Shown in pieces: positions 44,913-52,868 of a DNA stretch of 63,087 bases. Both the position numbers and the translations under genes were made by a program. The notes beneath the pieces were generated by a model. The model saw nothing but the letters and a program-made list of their open reading frames with translations. It was not told the origin of the DNA and made no database searches. The stretch lies in contig JAHPYY010000185.1 in the NCBI GenBank assembly GCA_019058515.1, positions 1 to 63,087 of the forward strand. The letters run 5' to 3'. Each line of letters begins with the position of its first letter. Positions within the stretch are counted from its first letter, which is position 1. The DNA is from Promethearchaeota archaeon (GTDB lineage Archaea > Asgardarchaeota > Lokiarchaeia > Sigynarchaeales > SOKP01).

Positions 44913-45746
44913 CTAAAGACATTGGTGAACACAAATCCCACAACCAAAACACCTGTCTTGATTGATAACTGTGACAATATCAATTAATTTAATAGCTTTC
45001 ACTTGGCATAAGTTTAGGCAATTTCCGCAGCCTATGCAATCCTCCTCGTTTACGTGTGCTAAATAGTGGGAAAGGGTTTTTAAAGGATTCATCGCTTTAA
45101 TCCACATTTGAGATAACCCACAACAACATCTACAACAATTACATATTGCTTCCTCATTCATTTCAGGGTTAAGATGAGTGTGAACAATTCTGTGTACCAG
45201 TCTTTCGTCTTCAGATCGCTTCATGGTTTCTTTAGCTTTCTCTTTACTAATTCTTTCTGCTAATTCGTACTTTATCGCAAATTCTGCGATCTTGCCTAAC
45301 ACGAAGCAGTTGTGACGGTCGTTAGTGGTTTTGCGAGGTTTACCTACGAGATCCTTCTCTTGCCTGCAATAGTAATAGGCAAGACCAATTGTATCAAACT
45401 TATCTATAATTTTTGAGACTTGCTCTAAAGGTATCACTTTCTCGCTTGGAACATCAATCTCTCCTATTTCTTCTTCCACTGGAACGATTCTTAAAAAGGG
45501 AGGAATTAACTTTTTTAGATGAGGTAAGACAACATCGTAATTCTTCTGAGTTATTTCGTTTTGTTCGTCTATGAGCTTCTGGAATAATTTAGCCACATTT
45601 TTTTCGCGTTTGGTGTATTGAATCTTTTTTAAGAAAGTGAATTCAAACATCCCTGGATAAGGAGGTTGTAGTAGATAAACCACGACACCAGCGCTTCTTG
45701 AAAGAGCACTAATAAAAATTCCGTTTCTCATTAAGGTTTCCAGCAT
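44913..45746 (-). CDS. 4Fe-4S ferredoxin-domain protein cut by an in-frame TAG
   Basis: A 277-residue protein from ATG 45746. The central cluster CNCCRCCCG (about 213) and a C-terminal double ferredoxin motif, DCIGCGNCLNLCQVKAI and CFGCGICVHQC, indicate electron transfer by Fe-S clusters. The frame stops at TAG (44913-44915) right after the last cysteine. It then runs on open to TAA at 44841, encoding EAISLERTELRDVYIPPAR, the normal tail of this protein group. The normal protein would be about 300 residues. This may be a nonsense mutation, an error or read-through; all cluster cysteines precede the stop, so the short product might still fold. Confidence 0.8.
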   Translation of the reverse strand: MLETLMRNGIFISALSRSAGVVVYLLQPPYPGMFEFTFLKKIQYTKREKNVAKLFQKLIDEQNEITQKNYDVVLPHLKKLIPPFLRIVPVEEEIGEIDVPSEKVIPLEQVSKIIDKFDTIGLAYYYCRQEKDLVGKPRKTTNDRHNCFVLGKIAEFAIKYELAERISKEKAKETMKRSEDERLVHRIVHTHLNPEMNEEAICNCCRCCCGLSQMWIKAMNPLKTLSHYLAHVNEEDCIGCGNCLNLCQVKAIKLIDIVTVINQDRCFGCGICVHQCL

Positions 45747-45839
45747 TTTCGTAAGATAAGTTATCCAATTCTCGAGAATTAATAAAAATCTGACTGCAAA
45801 TCTTTAATAAACAATAAAACTTTTTTTGTAGAAATAATC

Positions 45840-46232
45840 CTATTTCTTCATTTTTACTGCAATTGCTTCAATTTCGATGTCTGTGTTGTAATGTAATTTA
45901 TCTGACAATCCAACAATAGCTCTAGCAGGTTTATGGTTTCCGAAAAATTCCGCATAGACTGCATTAACACTAGACCATAATTGTACATCTGAGATGTACA
46001 CAGTAGTTTTTAACACATGGCTTAAGTTTGATCCAGCTCTATCTAGAACTATTCTTAAATTTTCCAGTACTGCCCTACACTGATTTTCAAACAAATCGTT
46101 AATGACTTCCTTTCATTCGCTGTCAAAGGTTAATATCCCAAAAATAAGAATGAAGTTGTTATACGCAACTGCAGAAGAATAATGCGTTTTGCTTTTTTTT
46201 GCTTATTCCCCGGTGCTAGGAATGAGTTCCAT
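45840..46232 (-). pseudogene. RidA-family enamine/imine deaminase with two in-frame stops
   Basis: From ATG 46232 one continuous frame of 131 codons has the length and content of a complete RidA: MELIPSTGE, then KTHYSSAVAYNNFILI, then FENQCRAVLENLRIVLDRAG and KTTVYISDVQLWSSVNAVYAEFFG, ending with ARAIVGL and IEIEAIAV. TAA at codon 10 (46203-46205) and TGA at codon 40 (46113-46115) interrupt it. Only the C-terminal 84 residues remain open from a TTG. RidA normally removes reactive enamines made by PLP enzymes. The catalytic arginine in ARAIV is still encoded, which suggests recent inactivation. Confidence 0.82.
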
Positions 46233-46306
46233 AAACTGGGTAAAATGAGAGAGAATATAATCTTTTAGTAATTAATTTTTAAATCCATGGTTAATATAGA
46301 TAATTC

Positions 46307-47437
46307 ATGGCAAAACCGTTGAAATACGGAATAGTTGGGTGTGGGCTCAATTCGCTTGAACACCAGAATGAACTTCGAACTAGTCCAACATTACAGGGTC
46401 GTACTGAGCTTATAGCTGGTTTTGATCCAGATTCTTTAGCTGGAGCGAGATTAAAGAGTTTAAATGAGGTCAAAGTTGGGGAAAGTTTTGAAGATCTTTT
46501 GGACACTGATGGATTAGAAGCGGTAATAATTTCTAGTCCTCCTCAATTTCACGCAGAACAAACAATCTCAGCGTTAGAATCTGGACTTCATGTTTATTCT
46601 GAAATTCCTATGGCGTTGAAAGAATCGGATCTCGAAAAAATTGTCGAAGCTGAAAGAGATTCAGGTAATATTTATCAACTCGGTGAGAATTACTGCTTTT
46701 ATCGCGAGGTGCTTTATGCGGGATTTTTAGCTTCTTCACATAAAATCGGTCCTATTGTGTATTCAGAGGCAGAATATCTTCACGATGTCACCTATAGATG
46801 GAGACAAGGGTATTGTGGGGATGAAGAGACGCCTAGGGTCGATTGTTGGTATCAATTATTCGATCCAATGATGTATGCTCATTCCATTGGTCCCGCTCAA
46901 GTCGCTATGGGTGGGATCGAAAGCCCTTTACCATTTGTCGAAGTTACAAGCTTTGCAAACGATATCGGGGGCTATCAAGGAGATCCTATATGCAAACCCG
47001 CTAAAGCTTTTCAAGTGGCATTATTTCAAGACGATTCTGAGGCTATAGCCAAATGTGCAAATGCGTATATATTTGCTAGGGAACCAACACGGATTACTAT
47101 ACAACTAACAGGTAGATATGGTACTTATGAGTGTTATGAATTAGACAAGCCAGGTCGACTCTTTTTAGCCAAAGGACACGAAATCACTCGACAGCGTACA
47201 CGAAAGGGTGAGGTAATTAAAGTTGACGACGCAAGGCTTTCCAATGTAGCAAAGGGTTTAAAAGGATTATACTCTGGAGCTTTAACGCGGATATTAGATG
47301 ATTGGCTGGATGCTATTGAAAAAAATAAAAAGCCAAAGATCCACGCTAAAGTTGGAGCGAATTTTTGTATAGCAGGTATTGCCGCTTCAAAATCCGCCCG
47401 AAACGGAGGAAGGCTTACTAAAATTAAAGTTTTTTAG
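46307..47437 (+). CDS. Gfo/Idh/MocA-family oxidoreductase
   Basis: A 376-residue NAD(P)-dependent sugar/inositol dehydrogenase-type protein starting at ATG 46307. The Rossmann start YGIVGCGLNSLEH, the loop FDPDSLAGARLK, AVIISSPPQFHAEQ and the EIPMALKESD segment (equivalent to the EKP motif with catalytic Lys) match the family. The C-terminal beta-sheet domain includes YHDV-like and GRYGTYECYEL strands. The Lys of the usual EKP motif is replaced (EIPMAL), so catalysis may differ. The convergent GH4 gene follows after 16 bases. An NAD-dependent GH4 and an SDR nearby suggest carbohydrate turnover. Confidence 0.85.
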   Translation: MAKPLKYGIVGCGLNSLEHQNELRTSPTLQGRTELIAGFDPDSLAGARLKSLNEVKVGESFEDLLDTDGLEAVIISSPPQFHAEQTISALESGLHVYSEIPMALKESDLEKIVEAERDSGNIYQLGENYCFYREVLYAGFLASSHKIGPIVYSEAEYLHDVTYRWRQGYCGDEETPRVDCWYQLFDPMMYAHSIGPAQVAMGGIESPLPFVEVTSFANDIGGYQGDPICKPAKAFQVALFQDDSEAIAKCANAYIFAREPTRITIQLTGRYGTYECYELDKPGRLFLAKGHEITRQRTRKGEVIKVDDARLSNVAKGLKGLYSGALTRILDDWLDAIEKNKKPKIHAKVGANFCIAGIAASKSARNGGRLTKIKVF

Positions 47438-47453
47438 AAAAAATTAGTAGCTA

Positions 47454-48785
47454 TTATTTAAATTTTGGTAAATATTCTCTCTGTACCTTCATCATATCGT
47501 ATAAGATTGCGTCTGCTTTTTCGTAGCTTCCACAATTTGTATCGGTAGCCAAACATGCTATAGCTAATTCCTTTGACTCTTTTAAGACTGCCTCAACGCA
47601 TAAATCCTGAATTGTTGCTTCTATTCTTAAAAGAGCTGCCACAGGTTTTGGAATATTACCAAGCTTAACTCCATGCGGTCCATCTTTATCTATATAAGCG
47701 GAACATTCGAGAACTATATCTTGAGGTAGATTAGTAATTATGCCATCATTTGGAATGTTAATCGCCATCTCATACGAATTTTTATCCTGGATAATTCCTT
47801 CGATAATTGGTATTCCTCTTTCTCCTGAAGTAGCACCTTGTAACGCTCCTTTTTTAGGGTAACGCCCTTTTTGTAAGCGTTTGTGGAGTCTATTCATTCG
47901 ATCGTTCATTGCCTTATTTCCGGAGTCCATTCGTTCCAACCAATCTTTCATATCTTCTATTTTTGTATGGTTTGACCCTACTTGAAGATACTCACAAATA
48001 TGATTGTCTCCAGCATAACAAAAATAACCTAACCTTTTAAATAATTCAAAAGTTAACTCTGCATAGTGAAACCTATCCCATTTATCTTTAAAATATTCTC
48101 CGCATCGTTCGTGAAATTCAGGGAGCAAATTTGTTCCCGTTTTCCAATCTTTTAATCCTAGAATAAACGCAAAGTGATTTAACCCACCTGTAATCACTTT
48201 CATATCTTCAATATTTCTTTCCATCATTTTGGATAGGTGATGCGGTGTTAGCAATCCAATTTGATGGCAAAGTCCGATAAATTTTAAATTCGGAACGGCT
48301 CTTTTCAACGCTAAACTGATTCTAGCAACTGGATTAGAATAAACGATCATATAAGCATCTGGACAAATATTCATGATATCTTCCCCAATTCTCACATGTT
48401 CAGGAATTTGACGCGCTGAATGAAAAAATCCTCCTGGTCCGCCATTTTCCGCCATCATTTCTGTGGTTCCATGACTTCGAGGTATAATGTTATCTTGATA
48501 TCTCAAAGGAAACCTTTCTCCGTTCTCGATTGAAACGATGACAAAATCTGCACCTTTTAAGGCCACCTTTCTATCCATCGTTTTTTCAATATTATACTTG
48601 TTGCTTCCGATTTCGTTTTCTTTCACCAAGATATCATAGGTTCTATTTAACTTTTCCTCGTTGATATCCACTAAAACTATCGTAGATCCCATTAAAACCT
48701 CGCTTGAGCTAATGTCCATCAAGGAAGCAGGACCAAAAGCAGCAGAACCCGCACCGATTAGCACTAACTTTTTATCAACAGTCAT
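47454..48785 (-). CDS. Glycoside hydrolase family 4 (NAD- and metal-dependent)
   Basis: A 443-residue GH4 enzyme starting at ATG 48785. The N-terminal NAD-binding loop is VLIGAGSAAFGPA (about 9-20), VYSNPVARIS includes Asn151 that contacts substrate, and GLCHQIG holds the Mn-binding Cys173/His174 pair, with the second metal histidine in GGLNHFAF (H204). GH4 enzymes hydrolyse alpha- or beta-glycosides by a redox-elimination route. Sugar specificity cannot be read; MelA/AglA-like and glucuronidase members share these motifs. The gene is complete, next to Gfo/Idh/MocA and SDR genes, which together look like a small carbohydrate cluster. Confidence 0.9.
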   Translation of the reverse strand: MTVDKKLVLIGAGSAAFGPASLMDISSSEVLMGSTIVLVDINEEKLNRTYDILVKENEIGSNKYNIEKTMDRKVALKGADFVIVSIENGERFPLRYQDNIIPRSHGTTEMMAENGGPGGFFHSARQIPEHVRIGEDIMNICPDAYMIVYSNPVARISLALKRAVPNLKFIGLCHQIGLLTPHHLSKMMERNIEDMKVITGGLNHFAFILGLKDWKTGTNLLPEFHERCGEYFKDKWDRFHYAELTFELFKRLGYFCYAGDNHICEYLQVGSNHTKIEDMKDWLERMDSGNKAMNDRMNRLHKRLQKGRYPKKGALQGATSGERGIPIIEGIIQDKNSYEMAINIPNDGIITNLPQDIVLECSAYIDKDGPHGVKLGNIPKPVAALLRIEATIQDLCVEAVLKESKELAIACLATDTNCGSYEKADAILYDMMKVQREYLPKFK

Positions 48786-48995
48786 ATCCCTACTGAGAAA
48801 AGGGATTTAATTAAAAAAAAGATTACTCCTCCATAACTAAAAGAACCATTAAATCAATATAGATCTCAATAACAACTTGAAGATTTCTTAATTATAATAA
48901 TGTAAGGGGAGGTCAATGTCCCTCTAATCTTTCTTGCGTCTGTTTAGGTTTTAAGTTTCAAGTAGGGTCTATCATTTTAAAATAAATGATATCAA

Positions 48996-49805
48996 ATGAT
49001 ATATATGAAGATGCAAAATAATGTAGTGCTTGTAACTGGAGCAGCATTAGGTTTTAAATACGGAGGACCTTCAATAGGAAGCGCTATTGCATTGAAATTC
49101 GCTTCTCAAGGGGCAAAAGTAGTTGCTGTGGATGTTCTAGAAGAAATGGGGAGAAAAACTATCGATAAAATAAAAGATGGTGGGGGTGAAGGTATTTTTA
49201 TCAAGACAGATGTTACTAAAACGGATGACGTTATAAACGCTATAAAATTAACTAAAAAAACCTATGGCAGATTAAATTGCTTAGTAAATTGCGCTGCTTC
49301 CTACGAAGGTGATATATATAAAAATGTAGTAGAAATTCCTGAAGAAGATTGGAACTACATTATCGATGTAAACTTAAACGGTTATTTTAGATTTGCAAAA
49401 TACGGAATTCCGTTGATGTTAGAAGGTGGCGGAGGAACTATAATTAATATATCATCTGGTGCTGCCTATAAGGTTTTAAAAGATTTTTGCGTGTATCCAG
49501 TCACGAAAGCGGCGATAAATTCACTCACAAGAACGCTTGCTGTAGATTTTGCGCCAAAGATTAGAACCAACGCAATATGTCCGGGTTTTGTAAGAATTGC
49601 CAATTCAGAAGGAACTCGGAGCCTAGAAGAAATTGAAAAGTGGATACAAACCATTTCTAAATCATATCCCCTACAACGAGTTTGTACTGTTAAAGAGATC
49701 GCAAACGTAGCATTGTTTTTAGCTAGTGAGGATTCTTCATATATCAATGGGCAATGCTTAATTGTTGATGGTGGAAGGATTATTTCTGATCAACATGAGT
49801 TTTAG
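48996..49805 (+). CDS. SDR-family NAD(P)-dependent oxidoreductase
   Basis: A 269-residue classical short-chain dehydrogenase. The cofactor loop VLVTGAALGFKYGGPSIG (11-28) is lengthened by an insert compared with the usual TGxxxGxG; NCAAS (about 98-102), ISSGAAYKV (Ser154) and the catalytic YPVTK (Y167, K171) are present. The C-terminal NGQCLIVDGGRII closes the Rossmann fold. Three ATG starts cluster at 48996, 49005 and 49011; the first is used here, but the last two are equally possible. Substrate unknown; the neighbourhood points to a sugar or sugar-acid derivative. Confidence 0.87.
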   Translation: MIYMKMQNNVVLVTGAALGFKYGGPSIGSAIALKFASQGAKVVAVDVLEEMGRKTIDKIKDGGGEGIFIKTDVTKTDDVINAIKLTKKTYGRLNCLVNCAASYEGDIYKNVVEIPEEDWNYIIDVNLNGYFRFAKYGIPLMLEGGGGTIINISSGAAYKVLKDFCVYPVTKAAINSLTRTLAVDFAPKIRTNAICPGFVRIANSEGTRSLEEIEKWIQTISKSYPLQRVCTVKEIANVALFLASEDSSYINGQCLIVDGGRIISDQHEF

Positions 49806-49869
49806 CAACAAGAAGTTAGTTCAATAATCTAATTTACTTCAAGATTTTTGATTTCGTTAAATAACTTAT

Positions 49870-51104
49870 TTATAAGCATTCCTTTATTGCTTTCGTAAGG
49901 TTCCTGGCTACTTGTGCTATTTCATCTGGTGGGGAATTTATATTAATTCCGTATCCAGAACCTAGTACTGTATCAGATACTCCTACGCTTATACTTATTG
50001 CTCTTTCAAGTAGATCTTCCGTTCTCGGTAGCATTCCTTTATAATAATTAATTTCTGGACCATCGTAATAAGGACATGTAAATGGACACCCTTCACTTGA
50101 TACAGTCATCTGTCCTAATAGGTGTTCCATGTTATTATATACATGCCAACCCGACTTTGCTATGGGTACACATCCAATTTTTTCAGCTAGAGTTTTAGCA
50201 CTCTTTGCAGTCGGCATAAAGAAGACTAAGAGGGTTCCCACATCTCCATCCTTATCAAGTATTTTTCTAAACTGTATTTCTTCTATATCTGAAAGCGAAT
50301 CCATAAGTTGTCTTTTGTTTCTTGCGAGTTTTTCTCTAATTAGAGATAATTTTTTAAGTTGTGCACTTGCTACCGCCGCTGTTAACTCGTTCATCCTGAA
50401 ATTCAATCCCAAAACCGTCCTTTTTCCTTGTTCTACCCCCTGCCTTAAAGGAAGATGTCCTTGGTCGTGGATTGCGAATGCTCGTTTGTATAATTCCTCG
50501 TCATTAGTTACTACCATCCCTCCATCTCCAGCGGTTATGGTTTTATAGACATTGAGACTGAACGCTCCCAATTGCCCATAAGTTCCTTTGATTTGCCTTT
50601 AAAAGTAGCCCCACAAGCTTGAGCGTAATCTTCTATTAGAAATATATCGTTTTCTTCTGCTATACATTGTATTTTATCGATATATCCGGGATTTCCGAGC
50701 ATGTGGACAAGCATTATGGCTTTTGTTCTCGAGTTTACTTTTTTCCTAACTTCCTCGGGATCTAAAGTAAGCGTATCGTCAACCTCGGCTAATATTGGTA
50801 TCGCTCTGGCGAAGATGATGGATGTAATACTCGCAATAAAAGTGTATCCTGGAACTATAACCTCGTCTCCGGGACCGATACCCAATGCCCATAACGAAGT
50901 TAACAGCGCCGATGTTCCTGAATTTACCGCGAGAGCATGTTTAACTCCGACCTCACGAGCGAAATCTTTCTCAAGATTCCATACCTTCGCTTTGAAATTG
51001 GAATCAGAAAGATCTCCATATCGATAAAGATATCCAGACTCGATAACTTCCATAAGTTCTTTCTTTTCTTCTTCTCCAATTAAATCCATTCCGGGACCTG
51101 GCAT
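49870..51104 (-). pseudogene. DegT/DnrJ/EryC1/StrS aminotransferase with a one-base frameshift
   Basis: Two overlapping ORFs complete one PLP-dependent sugar aminotransferase. The N-terminal half (50535-51104) has MPGPGMDLIGEEE, NSGTSALLTSLWALGIGPGDEVIVP and LIEDYAQACGATFKGK. The C-terminal half (49870-50571) begins at GAFSLNVYKTITAGDGGMVVTND, with the PLP lysine in VYKT, and ends normally. Between them one base is missing: an A added to the run at 50587-50589 (T on the + strand) joins KGKSKGTYGQLGAFSL. Total length would be about 410 residues. Both halves are otherwise clean, so a sequencing error or a very recent mutation is likely. Aminated sugars or GDP-sugar-type substrates are typical. 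Confidence 0.83.
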
Positions 51105-51359
51105 GCGTCATACCTATTTTTTCTCTTTCAGAGGTTTGTATCAAAAAGAAACATTAAATAATGGAAAATAATGTCGTATGTAATTTTAAGATCTAGATCT
51201 ATTGTTGGAGCTTTAATTAAATCACCAAAAAATCTGATATAAAATTGCTTTTCTTATAGACATTCACAAAAAATTTTTTTTTCTAGGTCGTATTTCATGA
51301 TTTATAGAAAGTTAATGTTATAGAATTATATCACTATATATATCACATGTGGATATAAA

Positions 51360-52097
51360 ATGACAGAAGAAACTAATACAAAAGAAGATTTGAAAGAAGA
51401 AAAGAAGGAGGAATCGGAAGAAACATCTGAATCCCTTGAGGAGAAACAGGAAGAACCACAAAAAAAGAGGTTTACTTTTAAGTGCACTCGAGACGATAAA
51501 TGTTGTCTCGAAAGAGGGCCAATTCCAATAACTTTCTGGGATTTAGAGTTATGGGCTCGTAATGGTGTACTCGCAAACTTTATGCCTTACCTAGAAGTGT
51601 ATAATAAACCAGATGGTGGTTTTGATCTTATATTAAAGCCATTATCACCGCCTCCAGCTGAAGGTGAAGATAAAACTAAAAAAGATCCCTTTACCACTGT
51701 ACCAATTGAACAGTTATTGGAGGAAAAATGCCCGCTATACAATAAGGAACAAAAGAAATGTTTGGTTTACGATAATCGACCGTTAAGTTGTCGAACTTAT
51801 CCACTTGAATTTGATGGTAAGAATTACAAAGTTGTGGATTTAGAATGTCCTGGAATTGGAGAGGAGGGCATGACTAAAGAGGAGCTTAAAGAAATGAGAG
51901 AATTTGCAAAAACTATGAATTACGAGCTTACGCGGATAAGAATAGCGCTCCCGGTACTAAGTCAAATTATCTCACGAAACTTAATGACTGAATTAATGCG
52001 GCAACAAATGGCTGCTATGGAGCAGATGAGCCCAGAAGATAAGGCTAAATTAGACGAGATATTTCAGAAAGGCCAAAAGGATCAAGAAGAACCTTAA
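51360..52097 (+). CDS. YkgJ-family cysteine-cluster protein with acidic N-terminus
   Basis: A 245-residue protein starting at ATG 51360. The first 40 residues are very rich in Glu/Lys (EEKKEESEETSESLEEKQEE), probably disordered. The core shows the YkgJ cysteine arrangement: CTRDDKCC, EKCPLYN, KKCLVYDNRPLSCRTYPLEF and DLECPG. It is probably metal-binding; biochemical role unknown. The last 60 residues are helical. It is a distant relative of the gene at 7911, differing in the N-terminal tail and in the first motif (CTRDDKCC against CVHCGECC). Confidence 0.85.
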   Translation: MTEETNTKEDLKEEKKEESEETSESLEEKQEEPQKKRFTFKCTRDDKCCLERGPIPITFWDLELWARNGVLANFMPYLEVYNKPDGGFDLILKPLSPPPAEGEDKTKKDPFTTVPIEQLLEEKCPLYNKEQKKCLVYDNRPLSCRTYPLEFDGKNYKVVDLECPGIGEEGMTKEELKEMREFAKTMNYELTRIRIALPVLSQIISRNLMTELMRQQMAAMEQMSPEDKAKLDEIFQKGQKDQEEP

Positions 52098-52246
52098 TAT
52101 CTCTATTTCTCTTAATTTTATTTTAATTAAATCTCATATCTCACTTTGTCATTAACCAAGTGAGAAAGAATAGATTTAAATTATAAAACCTCATTCATTA
52201 TTGTAACAAAAATTACTACATGGCGATTGTGTAAATCTTGAAGGAA

Positions 52247-52756
52247 ATGGTTGTCAGTAAGTCGTATATTAAGCTTGTACAAGGCGATATAACCGAGTTG
52301 GAGACGGATGCAATCGTTAACGCTGCAAATAGCCAGCTAATTATGGGTGGAGGCGTAGCAGGAGCTATTCGAAGGAAAGGTGGTCCAAAAATCCAAGAAG
52401 AGTGTAATAACATTGGCGGTACACATGTAGGAGGAGCAGTAATAACAACCGGAGGTAATCTTAAAGCAAAACATGTAATTCACGCAGTTGGACCGCGAAT
52501 GGGAGAAGGAAATGAAGATGAGAAGCTAAAAAACGCAACACTAAATAGTTTGAAGCTAATGGACAAACATAATTTGAAATCTATTGCGTTTCCTGCCATA
52601 TCAACTGGAATCTTCGGATATCCCATAGATAGATGTGCTAAAATAATGATTTCTACAGCTAAACAATACTTAGCACGAACAACTCAAATCGAGGAAGTCA
52701 TTTTTTGCTTGTATTCTAAACCTGATTATGAGGTTTTCGAAAAAGAGTTAACATAA
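52247..52756 (+). CDS. Macro-domain ADP-ribose-binding/hydrolase protein
   Basis: A protein of about 169 residues that is a complete stand-alone macro domain: IKLVQGDITELETDAIVNAANSQLIMGGGVAGAI carries the Asp/Asn/Gly ADP-ribose pocket, and GAVITTGG, HVIHAVGPRMG and FPAISTGIFGYP are the other conserved loops. It resembles archaeal O-acetyl-ADP-ribose deacetylase/ADP-ribosyl-hydrolase MacroD-like proteins. The start could be ATG 52247 or TTG 52238; ATG is chosen. It precedes the PEP-synthase-like gene on the same strand but with about 110 bases between, so a shared transcript is uncertain. The SIR2-like protein at 37113 also concerns NAD/ADP-ribose chemistry, but is far away. Confidence 0.9.
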   Translation: MVVSKSYIKLVQGDITELETDAIVNAANSQLIMGGGVAGAIRRKGGPKIQEECNNIGGTHVGGAVITTGGNLKAKHVIHAVGPRMGEGNEDEKLKNATLNSLKLMDKHNLKSIAFPAISTGIFGYPIDRCAKIMISTAKQYLARTTQIEEVIFCLYSKPDYEVFEKELT

Positions 52757-52868
52757 CTCTTGAGCTTATTTACATCTTTTAAAATTCATTTGATTGTATG
52801 GATTGAATTTTTAATAGAAGATTAATACATATTAAATTATACAGAATTTCAAATTGTTACTATATCTT

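Noticed and set aside
36979..45000. A single reassigned stop codon for the whole window
   Set aside because: Interrupted genes use TAA, TGA and TAG alike, and large intact genes end normally at each of these codons, so no single reassignment fits.
37113..52756. A joint NAD/ADP-ribose defence system of the SIR2-like and macro-domain proteins
   Set aside because: They are about 13 kb apart on opposite strands with unrelated genes in between; no evidence of a shared operon.
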